A stretch of 64,000 nt of DNA from Trichobilharzia regenti (GCA_944472135.2 OX235262.1:27699362-27763361); one strand, 5' to 3'. Shown: positions 1 through 11,176, counted from the first letter of the stretch. Translations and numbers: made by a program. The notes: generated by a model not told the origin, from the letters alone.

Positions 1-2
1 TC

Positions 3-569
3 ACCCTAATCATGCCTGTATTGATAGCAACGATATCCACTATAGTCATGACAAATGTTCTCGTAAAGTGGAAAATAAAGAAAATGAAGTCAAGAACAAC
101 CGCACCTTCTTTTCTGAATAGTTCAACCAGAAATAAGACTGTGGATACCTCATCTACCTCAAATAAAAGTAGACCAACTCGTACTTCATTGACATCTGTC
201 TCTTCAAGTAAACAAAAGAATAATCAATTGATTAGTAGTTTACGTCGTGGCTCTGGAAAATTAATTGTTTATGATACATCAGCTAGGATAACTGTAGCAA
301 AAATGATGTTAATCTGTGCACTCTTATATCTTTACACCCTATTATCGTTGTTTGTATTCGGAAGAGTATATAGCGAATACTGTTGTTTTCTAACGGCTAG
401 TCAAAATTGTAATTGGAATGACTATCTCTTTAATTTATTGTCTATTCAACATTGGACTACTCTATCACTTACTAGTTATGTTCTCATGTTTGGTGCAGTC
501 ACCATACGACAAGATATACACACTATGCTATTATTTATATGGTTTAAATTTTTCAAAAAATCTCAGTAA
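3..569 (+). CDS. C-terminal part of a multi-pass membrane protein, probably GPCR-like (5' end outside window)
   Basis: The reading frame is open from the first bases of the window, so this is the end of a longer gene or its last exon. Counting from the Met at 12, a hydrophobic stretch at about residues 1-18 is followed by a long basic, Ser/Thr-rich loop (about 19-93), a second hydrophobic segment (about 94-117), a short Cys-containing loop with CC and NC, a third hydrophobic segment (about 139-162) and a short basic tail ending KKSQ. This order fits TM5, intracellular loop 3, TM6, TM7 and tail of a rhodopsin-like receptor. Against a standard family member, no NPxxY motif is visible in the last segment and no CWxP in the one before. 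It could be a divergent flatworm receptor or another membrane protein. The ligand cannot be inferred. Confidence 0.5.
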   Translation, partial: TLIMPVLIATISTIVMTNVLVKWKIKKMKSRTTAPSFLNSSTRNKTVDTSSTSNKSRPTRTSLTSVSSSKQKNNQLISSLRRGSGKLIVYDTSARITVAKMMLICALLYLYTLLSLFVFGRVYSEYCCFLTASQNCNWNDYLFNLLSIQHWTTLSLTSYVLMFGAVTIRQDIHTMLLFIWFKFFKKSQ

Positions 570-643
570 TTCACCAGATTTCATGATTATTCCGATTGCA
601 TTCAGTGTGTACATTTTTGATAACAACACTTCACATATACATG

Positions 644-674
<31 letters not shown>

Positions 675-1400
675 ATGTGTGTTCACCATACTAGAATCTG
701 AGCACCAAAGTGGGTATTTTTAAATTCTTCCTCATTATGCATAAATAGGATTGTAGTAGAGCGTCTGTTCCGTTATAGCCTACTTACTTACTTACTTATT
801 TGTTTGTTGTCAATATCAGTATGTCCTTTAACAAATTTGCAAGTAGAATGAATTATTTTCATTCCATATTTTGGTAAGTCTCAATGTACTCAGATTTAGA
901 TGTCAAGATTTAATTTAGACAGAGTGTTTATTACCTCAAGTGTTGTATTTTTGTGAAGAAATTTATGTGTTTCCACTATAACTGCTAATTGCCATTTATC
1001 TTCATTTGATGTTACTCATCATATTTTTGATATGCCGCCCCCACCCAGTTTTTATAAATCTCACGTTTTGATCACGTTAATGTCTACTTCACTGTAAATA
1101 TTTTATTCACAAATATCACTGAAAGTTTTGTTAATACAGATTCAACAATATTTGAAATATTTCTAACATAACACTAATTAACCTCTTTAATTATTCAGTT
1201 GAGTTCAAGAATGAATGAATGAATGAATGATTTAGTGCACAAGTCAGTTACAGTAAGTGGTCCATATTCATACTTAGTTAGCGTTTAAAGGGATTCAGTT
1301 GACTTTACCACATAGTTTCTGCGAGTCTTCAATAGCACTGAATCGTAAAGGGGATTGAGCCGAGGTAGAAGGCACGCACGTTCGTCATTTGAGTCAAATA
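570..1400. other. Gene-free stretch with simple repeats
   Basis: This is AT-rich DNA after the receptor-like exon. It holds a (TA)n(TG)n run at 641-682, a TTAC-type run near 779-800 and a short GAAT run near 1211-1230. I see no coding region or recognised element. Confidence 0.6.
641..682. repeat. (TA)n(TG)n microsatellite
   Basis: Alternating TA dinucleotides pass directly into TG dinucleotides. It lies in the presumed 3' flank of the receptor-like gene. Confidence 0.85.
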
Positions 1401-1410
1401 ATAGAAGACA

Positions 1411-1467
1411 CGTTCAGCAAAGAGCTACTCTTTACTTCGATTCCATTTTCAACCTGTACATCTGCGT
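1411..1467 (-). mobile_element. PLE family 1 terminal fragment
   Basis: The segment carries a degenerate version of the motif found at the 3' end of family 1 PLEs elsewhere: a TCAGC(A/G)AAGAG block, then a CATTTT block and a CTGTACA block, in reverse orientation. It compares with 12166-12230, which ends a better-preserved copy. No coding part is attached. Confidence 0.4.
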
Positions 1468-1474
1468 ATAATAT

Positions 1475-2555
1475 ACATAAATTTTTTTATGAGAAACAGA
1501 AGATACATTTCAAAAAGTGTGTGTGTTTCGCATGAGTTCATTCAATCGAGTCTTTGTGAAGACAGTCTCTTAAACACTTTCGATTGAATCACTTTTGTTG
1601 AGAAAATCAATGTGATCAGTAAGTACATGTATCCACCAGATATTTTACTTATGTTGATGAATGATATCTAAGGAGAAGCTGTGTGATTATACATGCGATT
1701 AAAAGTGAAGTATCTATATCATCAGTGAAATGCAGACGATCAGCATTAAGAGAGATAGTCTTACTAAAGTGTACGTTGATTGTGTAGTTTAGATGCACTG
1801 ATTTCATTCATAGCTAGAATGACTGAGTTGCAATAGGGTGTATTTTGCGTCCTGCTGTAGCTGATATCTTCCTAGTGATCCTCGATAGTATAGCCACAGA
1901 ATACTGTCAGCCACGTCTCACGTGGTTCTGTGTTCTATTCTTGTTCATTGCACTCCTTTACCTCCTCAAGTTCTGAATAATACTGATAAATATTGAAGGT
2001 AGTACAATTGGTTAGTTAACCCATGCCGAAATATAAATACCGCTTCTACTGATACTTTGGAACTCTAGCTTGAATTCGTATGTTTTTCTTGAGACATAAA
2101 GGAATAAAATAAATAATATATCTAGCTGGTCTCTTCATGAGGAATTCAGAAAATTAGATACCAAAGGAGCTGATCTGTAACCCTCACTTGTATAAAAGAT
2201 GTATGGTGGGTATTTTTATTGCTTGCAAAGCAAACTTCTCTACGTGTTGAAGTCTCAGACGATTCTTCCCTCGTAGTTCATATATATATATAGATGGAAA
2301 TCTTGATAGATAGATGGTTATACATATGTAAATATCCAAGAAGAGTTAATTTTCATTCTTAAATCCCTACATGTCATTGAAAACTTTTAATGATGGGTCT
2401 CTTTAAGTAGAAGTAGAAGTCCAATAGTTCTGAAAAGCTGCTTTTAGACGTTTTCCTGCAAAATACTCGATCGCTTCAAAATACCACTCATAAATAGTGG
2501 AAAGATTAAAAAATAAGTCTCTTTTTCTGTGACCACATATTTTAGGCAGTCAGTT
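1475..2555. other. Unassigned AT-rich stretch
   Basis: I see no open frame with coding character and no recognised element. Short TA and TAGA runs lie near 2280-2315, and a weak 9-bp inverted repeat (ATTCAATCG/CGATTGAAT) near 1545-1590. Confidence 0.5.
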
Positions 2556-2629
2556 ATACTCAATTTGGTATCCAGAAGTGATATCCTTTCGGAAGTACTA
2601 AAGAAGTCATCTATGTAAGTAAATACGGA

Positions 2630-3260
2630 AATGAAACACAGTTTTTGTTCAGCGAAGAAATATTTCTTTTCAGTGACTTCATTTTCAAGCTATACAGTCG
2701 TATTTATATTACGGGAAAAGGCACTAAGTGGCACTAAAATTTGCTCTGGGAATATTATACATATGATAAAAAAAAAAAAAAAAAAATTATAAGGGGGGAG
2801 CGGAATAAATTTTAATTTATTAAATAAGAGAAAATTTTTTTAAAGTGCATTTTTAAAAAAGTGGGGAAAAAAACCAAAAAGAGTGGATTAATAGGAAAAA
2901 TAAAATCTGGGCAGTGGTAACTCCGGCACAGGTGGGGTTCCCTCACCACACAATATTTGGTGGCCAAATTGGCACATCACAAATTCCATCTACAAAAAGG
3001 TGGAACTAAAAAAAAAAAAAAAAAAATAAGGTAAAGAAAGGGGTTTAACAAAACCTTTTTGAACACATAATTTAGGTTTCTGTTCACGTATAGCTAGAGC
3101 TTCAGCTATGCATAAGTGGAGAAAATGTAAGCTTTTAGAGTTGTTGGATTTCGTCCTTTAAGTAACTTTGAAAGATAAATCACGTTTGGTGGTCTGAATG
3201 ACCTGACTCCAGAATGAGTTCACAAATTGAAGACTTCGTCGTTCCACTCTTAATTTTCAT
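2630..3260 (-). mobile_element. PLE family 1 copy, truncated, with a suspect middle
   Basis: The left edge (about 2640-2705) is the reversed 3' terminal motif of family 1. The right part (about 3060-3250) matches, on the minus strand, the C-terminal end of the GIY-YIG endonuclease region seen at 25500-25700, including the block encoding the 'Ala-Glu-Ala' helix. Between them lies a homopolymer-rich stretch of doubtful quality (see findings). The reading frame is destroyed. Confidence 0.5.
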
Positions 3261-3289
3261 TAACCAAACCGGATATTACACCAGAAGCA

Positions 3290-3829
3290 TGTCCTATGCC
3301 TGTGACTTACATCTAGTATAACTGAAACGGAGTATGATTCGGTAATGCATGAAAGTCAAAAAAGGCTGCTCATGCTCAACTCACTAAGTATCTTTTTATC
3401 TTGCATGCTGTTGTTTTAGTGGTTACATTTAACATTTAAGAAGAGCTATTCGAAAAATATAAATAATCATCTTCGATTCTTAGTGATGGGGAATGAACAC
3501 AGAACCATGAAATCCTTTTTTTAGAACAAAGTGTATCAAGTCGCTTAGCATCCTGAAATCGAACTTTTAGTAGTATCTACAGCGCTGAAGTCAACCACTA
3601 CATGGTGTCATCATCTATACTCAGCTAAAGCGTTGGTCATACACGAATCAGAACCTAAAATCTCTACCCAAAAAGTTCTTTTAAATCTATTTTCTCTACC
3701 TCGGTTTTTATACTCTTCTCTCTATTCAAGTTCAGTTCATCATTTCATTTTTTTGCATTTTAGTTATTATTACTATGGATATAGTTTCAATCTTCTGACA
3801 GCATTTGACCCATTTCGAAATCTTTAATA
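3290..3829. other. Unassigned stretch
   Basis: I see no recognised element here. A small plus-strand open frame (about 64 codons at 3633-3827) has no recognisable motif and is not supported as a gene. Confidence 0.4.
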
Positions 3830-4012
3830 TCAGTGGCACAGTGTTTAGGATTCTCGCCGACCATGCACAGGGTTCCAGGTTCGATCCCCTGCCGGCGAAC
3901 TCCTGATATCTATGGTCCGACTGCAAAATTTGGGCTACAGATATCCATGCTGAAAATTCCATACTTGTACCAAAAATACATTGTGGAATCAAGCTGTAAT
4001 CAAAACAAAATT
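3830..4012 (+). repeat. SINE-1: tRNA-headed SINE with CR1-type tail
   Basis: The head has a polymerase III box A-like GTGGCACAGTGTTTAGG and a box B-like GGTTCGATCCC. The body holds a GATATCTATGGTC block. The tail begins GCTGAAAATTCCATACTTG and resembles the 3' end of the CR1-like LINE at 13541-13600. It ends in an A-rich run. Other copies are at 30636, 45628 (minus) and 63905 (minus). Confidence 0.8.
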
Positions 4013-4014
4013 AA

Positions 4015-4750
4015 ATTTAAAATAATTTGTCAAATAGCCACATCGAATTAGTGCCATCGATGAACACCTACTTCATACCTGACATGATGGGCGCCACCAG
4101 TCATCACTTCTTGTCAATAAAATTTCTACTCCTTATAAAAGAACAGCCACGGAAATGTACTGGGACAACAGAAGTATCAAAATTCCCATTATGAGAATTG
4201 TAAGTGTTCAGTTAAAATGAATACAGCTACAACATCCAAAATGTGATTTATATAGAAAAAGTAGTAATCTGTGAACTTTTATTTCTCTGGTCTATTGCTG
4301 CAGCATAATTTATGATTCAGTCATGATATAAACTGAAATCAAAAAGAGAGTGTTAATACACCAGAACACAGGGTGGGGGACTTGACTAATTCTATGCTTT
4401 TAATTTAAACTAATGTTTGATCCCCGGGATCAGTGTAATTAAGTCATTAACTTAATCGATTAGATGGATTACGGAGTACACAAAGCGCCTTAAATAAGCA
4501 TTAATTGACTGATGCAGTAGAGCAAATCATATCTTATAGTCTTCAGTAGACTGAGAAGATACAACCCTTTCTTTTGGTAAACTTGAAGAAAACAAGAACA
4601 AGTGTATCAGGATGACGTGTGCTTGTTCGTTATTATTTCCTCGTTTCTTCTCAGATGGCTGCACAACCTGGAAAATACAAAAGTATTAATTATACAAAAG
4701 ATTTGAACATACTTTGTACTCAATGACAAGAAGTAATTGATAGGAACTAT
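4015..4750. other. Unassigned stretch
   Basis: AT-rich sequence with no recognised element or convincing coding region. Confidence 0.4.
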
Positions 4751-4755
4751 GAGTG

Positions 4756-5003
4756 ACGTATATCTGCGGGTGGTTCGGTTGTCGAATGCCCGCCATACAT
4801 GACTCAAGTGGTTCGGGGTTCGGTTCTCAGCCGACGTACTCTTAAACCTCGCCAAGCTGATAGTAGAACCGGTAAAAAGGGAAAGTTGGGCATGAGGCTA
4901 ACCACTTTATCTCGTTAAAAATAAAACCACTGCTACTAAAACTTCAAAGTTCTATCTTGAAGCCCCCTATGTTCCACTCGGAATGCCAAGGAATAAAAAG
5001 AGA
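4756..5003 (+). repeat. SINE-2: tRNA-headed SINE with RTE-type tail
   Basis: The tRNA-like head carries a box B-like GGGTTCGGTTCTC. The body has the family blocks GGTAAAAAGGGAAAGTTGGG and GCATGAGGCTAAC. The tail is TTGAAGCCCCCTATGTTCCA followed by a GGAATAAAAAG end, matching the end of the RTE-like elements. The box A region is degenerate. Confidence 0.8.
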
Positions 5004-5189
5004 AACGAGTAACATACGTCCCGAATGATATAACTTGACAAATTATTAAGGGTTAAAAAGACTGACTATTTAAAGATAGTTAGATGAATATCCTAGAAAA
5101 AGAAAGTGTTGGATTTTAAATTTTTTTCAAGCAGAAACAAAGTTATGAGAAAAAGACGTGAACAGCGATAAATCATTTTCATAAGATAA

Positions 5190-5590
5190 CTACTACTTTG
5201 GTTTGACCTAACTTTTCTTTGTTTGTTTGATTTGACCTTACTTCTGTGTGTATGCTTATTTTTCTAACTTAAAACCCTTGTGTAATTCTGTATATTATTT
5301 TTTTCCATGTACACCCTTTGAGCACAACTCATTCATCAAACTATACATGCCATTACGTAACTCTTATTTAACAATCATTTATGACAACTCATCACTTTTG
5401 TTGCTATCCTCTTATTAACATCCAATTCATCTGAACCTACTAATTGTATTTTCGTTCGACAAATTTAATGTATACACACACACAAAATAACCATATATAT
5501 TTGCGATTGTACAGCTATGAAAATGAATTCCCCTACAATTGACTCTTCGCTGAACTACTTGTCTTCTGTCTACTAATGTTCGAATGGGAA
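5190..5590 (+). mobile_element. PLE family 1 3' untranslated and terminal region
   Basis: Matches 17860-18270 in order: a TTGTTTG-rich start, an ACTCATTCATCAAACTAT block, a GACAACTCATCA block, a CGACAAATTTAATGTATACA block, then GATTGTACAGCT and the CTCTTCGCTGAAC terminal motif. No coding part precedes it, so it is a 5'-truncated remnant facing the reverse-oriented copy that follows. Confidence 0.6.
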
Positions 5591-5624
5591 TTATTCATGA
5601 ATAATAAAAAGAAGCAAAATTATA

Positions 5625-6560
5625 GTAAGATCTTTATTCTGGCCACTGTAGGGTGAGTAAATGTTCGTGGCATTTTCGGATGTAGAGGTCTGGTTTCAGA
5701 TCTCGAATAGCTAATGCTCCAGCTATGTACAGATAGCGTATGCGGATTCCCTTTGTGCGATATTGCGGGACTCCGTGTAGCACTATGAAGAATTCGTTTG
5801 GGGGTGCTCCATGTCTGGAGATGACAAGGTGTTCGACGATGGAGCTTCTGCTATTCTTCTTTTCTCCTCTGGCTGGCTAAACAAGCTGGACAATGTCCCA
5901 GAATATGTTTGCGGACCTGACGCAACGTACGACCGATATACTTTGCTCCACATGAGCAAGTTAAGTGATATATACACACTGAGGTGGCCGAAAGCAGTAT
6001 CTTATCCTTAACGTTAGACTGGATTGATTGTCTGTTGGAAAATGTGATGCATAAGGGATGTTTTTGCTTGTTTTTGTTTTGCTTGGGATGCTTTCTTGAG
6101 ACATTCAAAGTAGGCAGTTTCTTAGAATTTCAGCTTCAATGTCACCTCTGAATTCCGGGTTCATGAAGAGAGTTTTCTTGGGAACGGTTTTGATTTTTGG
6201 AGACAGAGGCTTCTCTTTCATGTTTTTGTCTATGAGTTTTGGTGGATAGCCTTTCCCTTAGTAGGGTTTCATGCAATAAATTTAATTCTTCCTTTATCAT
6301 GTCTTCCAAACAGATTTTTCTAATCCTTGAACTTAATGTACGTACCAGGTTTTGCTTTCAGATCAGTGGAATGAAGCTCTGGAAGTTGATTAACTGTTCC
6401 GTTCATGTTGGCTTGCGATATATATCGATCTTTGGATAGTACAATTTAGTCTTCTGGTAAGTAGTTTATCAAGGAATGGAAATGCCATGTTCGATTCACA
6501 TTCTGGGGGAATTTTGTTGATGGGTGTGCTGCGTTGTAGGTGTTCAATAGATAATCTAAA
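5625..6560 (-). mobile_element. PLE copy: GIY-YIG endonuclease end plus linker, broken
   Basis: On the minus strand, about 5851-5985 encodes a Penelope-type GIY-YIG start, LTCSCGAKYIGRTLRQVRKH, in which the 'YIG' core and following Arg are clear. Reading onward to about 5630 gives the C-terminal endonuclease region in several frames. Upstream on the minus strand (6000-6560) is the linker between the reverse transcriptase and the endonuclease. Frameshifts split the frame, so this is a pseudogene. Penelope-like elements pair a telomerase-like reverse transcriptase with this nuclease. Confidence 0.65.
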
Positions 6561-6564
6561 TCAA

Positions 6565-7115
6565 GTTTTTTCATCATAAATTATGAACTCATCATCTACG
6601 GAGAATATGATTTTATAAAGGTAGCGAAAAAAGAGTAAGGATATTGAGGTGATTTTTTTATGTCTATATGAATATCTGGTCCTTTAATAGCTATTCATCA
6701 GTAACCAAGATAAAAACAATAAACCCTAATAAATCGTACAAAAGATTTCTCATTTCATAATTATATACTACAGACAATTAACATCCCAGAATCAGTTCAG
6801 TCACATAAACTGTTGATGGAATTCACCAAAGAGAGTGTAAGGACAGTTACTGTAAGACAAACAGACTGAAACTAGTTAGGATTCATAAGTCAATAATTTT
6901 TAATCTAGTAGCTTAGTGGTAAACTTGTTCATCCCAACTTATTATCTAAGTTACATTCCTTGTAGACTCATTGGTGAGCACTCCTAAGGATACTCACACT
7001 AGGATAAAACAACTATCCAGTGATCTCTGATTTTCAGTGGTCACTCAAATGACTTTGACTTGTAATAAAACCAAACCTGAAGTAATCTATATGTTTAACT
7101 ATGAGTTCAGGTTAG
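6565..7115. other. Unassigned stretch
   Basis: I see no gene or recognised element. Confidence 0.4.
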
Positions 7116-7119
7116 AATA

Positions 7120-7885
7120 ATAATAATAAGAGCTATATTACAAACAGTATTCGTCGTACAGGTATGGAATTTTCAGCGTGCATTACAATATATATTGCAT
7201 CTAATTACCTCATAAATTCTATAAGTTTTTAAAATCAAAAAGTAACACCAAAAAAAGATAAATAAAAAAAGAAATAAAAAGAACAGCGTCGCGTTTACAT
7301 TTTAAACAGTGCACCACAGCATATGAAGTACAAAATTGGTGTGTAATAGAAGATAAGAATAACAGTGTAATAGTAACGAGGAAAGGAAAACAAAAACCAA
7401 TGGGACTATTTGTTAGTTTTTAAGTTTGACCGTGTCATACCTAACGGATTTCTCATCACATAACAGCTGTGCCAGATATGGTATTGTGGAGTTTTTGTAC
7501 TTGGTAGTCCTAGCATAAAGCCGCCTATAGCTGATTCTAGTTCTACCAGATGAAATGCAAGGAGATAGATGCGTATAGAGAGGATTCTCGGGGTCCGACA
7601 ATATTGTATTCGCTAGTTTCTTACATGATATAATATGTCTATCTACAATAGTGTTAACCAGTTGGTTTAACGATATCCCACTTGCCCTACTAACGGCTTT
7701 CAGTGCCCTTCTCAGCAAAGCAAAATCTTTCTTAAGTAGTCCAGGAAAGATTAATGAGGAGCAGTAGAGAGGGATGATTAGAATACAAGAATTTACAAAC
7801 TGAGAAAGCAAAGACTGCTTCATGCCAGACTGCCTTAACTTCCTAACGTGGAATGTTAAGCGAAATATCCTTCCCGTAACTGTCG
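7120..7885 (-). mobile_element. CR1-like LINE, 5'-truncated (C-terminal coding end and 3' tail)
   Basis: A minus-strand frame (7413 up to about 7880) encodes the region after the reverse transcriptase catalytic site, with the family signature LLKKDFALLRRALKAVSRAS and a C-terminus near LLCDEKSVRYDTV. The same end occurs at 14405-14690, 20140-20470, 22195-22335 and 32820-33230. The 3' tail at about 7150-7220 carries the GCTGAAAATTCCATACCTG block shared with SINE-1, then an AT-rich microsatellite. This is typical 5' truncation; no catalytic domain remains. Confidence 0.75.
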
Positions 7886-7979
7886 GCTTAGAAATAACCA
7901 AATTCAAACAAAACTTTTGACTGACTGACTGACTGAAACTTTCCATCTTTGCATAAATGAATGTCACTGAAGTCTGGGA

Positions 7980-8660
7980 AAGTATATTTCACAGCATGCC
8001 ACCAAATATTTTGTAAATATTTCATCATCTGGTGGTAATTAAATTTATAAAATATCTGGTAATGCAGCAGAATGGCTGTTTACTGAAATCAGATTTTTTT
8101 AAAAACAATAACATTACAGTGACGTGAGTTTTCATTTCTTCTAACGGCCTACAGATGGTGAATAACGTTCTGATACATCATTTTGATTGACTAGAGGATT
8201 ATTAAACGAGGCATGAGAAAACATAGACAATAAAAATGAAAAGATGATTTATGTAGTTTGTCTTGCATCTTTGACGTCATACTCGTTTTAGTTCACTAGT
8301 AGAAATGAATTCAATACATTTTCAGATATAGTTATTATTTTGACTTGAAACGTCAAGTTTACGACTATATTAACTACTGAAAGTAGAAAATGAAGGGTCA
8401 GTAATGATTGTAATTCAGTTATGTACTATATATGGTCAAAGTACTTCTCTTATCGAATTTTTTCTGTTCAGAAAAATCTGCTTGGTACTAATCTGAAGTA
8501 TGCAAATACTGATAACAGTAAAGAAGCACTGTAATGTTTAGAGCGATATCAAATAAATAGCGGGAATGCGTTAATCGCTGTATTGATAATATTATAAAAC
8601 TCAAATGTGTATAGCTTCATATCAATATTTCGCTGAGTGAAGTCGAAATTTGGATTACAT
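7980..8660. other. Unassigned stretch
   Basis: AT-rich sequence with no supported gene or element. Confidence 0.4.
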
Positions 8661-8664
8661 TTCA

Positions 8665-8830
8665 TTTTGTGGATGGTGGCTAACAGGATGCTCATTACAT
8701 TCTATGTGGAACTCGTCAACTAGATGTACTTGCATTCCCAGTGGGTGGTGATGATCCCAGTGATGCTCGAGCCTAGTATCCATCGTTTCAAAATCCAAAA
8801 CGTTACTCAAATGAACCACTTGAGTTGTCT
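8665..8830 (-). repeat. SM-alpha-type repeat with decayed hammerhead, reverse
   Basis: Read on the minus strand, it has a tRNA-like 'CACTGGGA' segment, a TTGACGAGTTCCACATAG block in place of the hammerhead core, then GCATCCTG and the GCCACCATCCAC end. The second strand of stem II and the GAAA box are mutated, so the ribozyme is not expected to work. Confidence 0.6.
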
Positions 8831-8914
8831 CTAGTGTAATGGACGGCAGTGATTATTTACTTTTATTTCAATATTTATTTTCTCACTGAACTACTGAAGC
8901 AAAATATTTGGCCT

Positions 8915-9052
8915 CTGTTGAAATGTCAATGGAAACACCATCACTCACTAGGAGTGTAGGCACATTCAGATGACGAGTCCCACATAGGAGAGAATGAACA
9001 TCCTGGTGGATTCTACTGCTAGTCACCATCTGCCAAATTATCTCAAATCAAT
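8915..9052 (+). repeat. SM-alpha-type repeat with decayed hammerhead, forward
   Basis: The TCAATGGAAACACCATCACT entry is followed at about 8971-9005 by the hammerhead region GATGACGAGTCCCACATAGG and then GAGAATG, and by the cleavage-site side CATCCTG and the GTCACCATC end. The stem II 3' strand has lost its pairing (GGAGA instead of GGAC) and C3 of the core is replaced. It lies head to head with the reverse copy at 8665-8830. Confidence 0.65.
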
Positions 9053-9477
9053 CCCTAGAACATTGTCGAAGTGTCTGTACGAGAAGCCTAAACGTCAACA
9101 ACGGCTGAGCATTTCAGGTTCAATCAATCAACAGGAAAATCAAAAATGAGCGGAAAATAAACAGATTATATTTGATGTTAATCCAGTAAAATGAGACAAA
9201 GTCACACTTTAAAGGCACTCAGTTATTCCACTTAACTTATGTCTACGTCATTATATTCAGATGTAAAGTTACATTTAGACATAATCTTTGATGGAAAGCT
9301 CTTAAAAATGAAGATTTAAGTTTCGTGAAATACAAAAAATGGTTGACACGAAATATCTCTTCGTCCCATAAGTATACTGCATTAAAAGCATAGCAGAAAA
9401 GAAGACCTATTATGGATTGTTTCACGTACTCTGAAATTACCCAATTCATTTTAAAGCATTACTGAATATTTTTTTCG

Positions 9478-9700
9478 ATCGGGTCTCACTGGCCTAATGG
9501 TTTACGAGCTAGCTCACCTTGTAACCAGAAAGTTCTGGTTTCAAACTCTGGAAGTGCATGCGTACTGATGAAGAGTCCCAAGCTAGGCGGGCAAAACAGC
9601 TGTCCATTACTTTATGTAGGTTTTCCAATGGTTCTCTAACCTATGTTAGCTGATGATGAAATCCTGTAACCAATCAATCAAATCCCTATAAACCAATACT
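9478..9700 (+). repeat. HHR-B element: tRNA-like head plus second hammerhead type
   Basis: The head has a box A-like TGGCCTAATGGTTTACGAG and a box B-like GGTTTCAAACTCTG. The hammerhead-like region at 9562-9606 reads CTGATGAAGAGTCCCAAGC, then TAGG, a damaged GAAA box (CAAAA), and ACAGCTGTCC. The last block is a self-complementary 8-mer plus C, as in a type I hammerhead with minimal stem III. The tail holds GGTTCTCTAAC and GATGATGAAATCC. Other copies lie near 29.6, 30.0, 35.2, 43.0 and 43.4 kb. Confidence 0.65.
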
Positions 9701-9939
9701 TGAATATTAATGCGTTTCACTTGTATGCACAATAGATTGGACTTTATGCTGCAATGTATTTCCACTGATCAGCAAGCACCTGGATATTCATTAAGTTTAT
9801 TTATAAGAAATGTGAAAACCAGACAGTCGTTATAACCTTTATCGTTACCAAATAAAAGTAGTCAAAACATGTAAGTGCTGTCTTGGTAATATCTCATAAG
9901 TAATCTGTCGCGAGTAAATGTACCAAAAATAATATAATT

Positions 9940-10065
9940 CCCTTGATAGAGCCCCACAGTGTTATACAGCAATATTTCCTGATGACGTTTCGAATACAAT
10001 TTATTGCTTATAACCATATCGAGGTACTCACATGACTTTCTAACTTCGTTTTACTCAGAACAACT
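9940..10065 (-). mobile_element. PLE family 2 terminal fragment
   Basis: Contains the family 2 end blocks CACAGTGTTATACAGCAATA, TGATGACGTTTCGAATACAA and TTATTGCTTATAACCATATC. The same order ends the better copies at 20955-21060 and 63250-63350 (opposite strand). No coding sequence is attached. Confidence 0.65.
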
Positions 10066-10210
10066 TTCGATGGAAGTTATGCGACATTACCTCTATTCGG
10101 TAATGATAAGGGTTATAATAACAGTCTGTTTTTCATAATTCCTATAAATAAACTTAATAAATATTCAGGTGCCGATCGATAAAAATAAACTGCAGCATAA
10201 AGTTCAAACG

Positions 10211-10425
10211 TGCGTCGATGGCACAACGGTTAGGACGCTAGCTGACCATGTACATGGTCCCAAGTTCGATCCCCGACCGACTCACTCCTTCACCTCACTA
10301 AGCCAGAAATAATTCTGGTAAAGAGGAAAGGTTGGACATGAGTCTAGCAAGCCCATCCTGTAAAAAGAAACTCTGCTTCATAAACTTTAAGCCACCAGCT
10401 TGAGATCGTGAAGGAAAACATATAA
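10211..10425 (+). repeat. SINE-2 copy
   Basis: A clear tRNA-like head with box A-like GATGGCACAACGGTTAGGAC and box B-like AAGTTCGATCCCC. The body has TCTGGTAAAGAGGAAAGGTT and GACATGAGTCTAGCAA. The RTE-type tail is degenerate (CAGCTTGAGATCGTGAAGG). Confidence 0.8.
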
Positions 10426-10984
10426 AAATGAAGTCCAATCTAGAGTGCATACACATGAAATGCATTAGTTGATTTAAACATCCATATAACACTGTAGCAA
10501 CCTTCAGAGCTGTTTAGAATGATCGACCACTTAGCAGCAGATAGTTTACAATCAAGACGTAGGTGTAGTGTACACAGCTTTCTTTCCATCAGTGCTTTAT
10601 TTGAATTTAATGACTTGGATATCTTTTCAGTGGTGCTTTTGTTCTGTTAACCATATCAAATATATACATGATATTAAATATATCTTTATAGGCAGAAAAT
10701 ATTTCTATAATGCTTTAGAAAGCTCTTTAAGTAGTCCTAAAACAATATTTCCGTAATTTTATCCAGATTCTCCTAAGGTGTCTTGTACTAGAATTTCTTG
10801 ATAGCTTTCATCAGTAAATAAATCCAATGGGTTGGTTATTTCACCATAATTAGTTCATTAATAAGGGTTATGGCATTCAACCTTTCGCTGAAAAAAGATA
10901 AAACACGCAATAACTGCCTTCAATCAACTCTGCCTAGTCAGACAAATGCCACACATACTGGCCCAATAACGCGGTTCTATCTTT

Positions 10985-11176
10985 AGTATGTATATATACA
11001 AAATTAATATTGAAATCAACAAGAATAAGTCGGCCGATGGCTCTATCGACATTTTGGAAAACTGGATCTTAGAATCAGCAACGGATACATCACTGGAAAC
11101 ATTTCCCAATACGTATTTAAAACAAGCAACAAAGGTTAATAAAGCAGGATTTAATGAATTCATCAAATTATGGTAG
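10985..11176 (+). other. Weak candidate exon or small open frame
   Basis: A 62-codon plus-strand frame follows an acceptor-like TTCTATCTTTAG. Its composition (Glu/Asp/Lys/Asn-rich, phrase DGSIDILENWILESATD) looks more protein-like than most frames here, but the minus strand is also open and I recognise no domain. Confidence 0.2.

Noticed and set aside
1211..1231. CRISPR-like or satellite array
   Set aside because: Only a four-base simple repeat. No spaced identical repeats were seen anywhere in the window.
1540..1600. Stem-loop regulatory element
   Set aside because: Nine paired bases across a spacer of over 30 bp is within chance for AT-rich sequence of this length.
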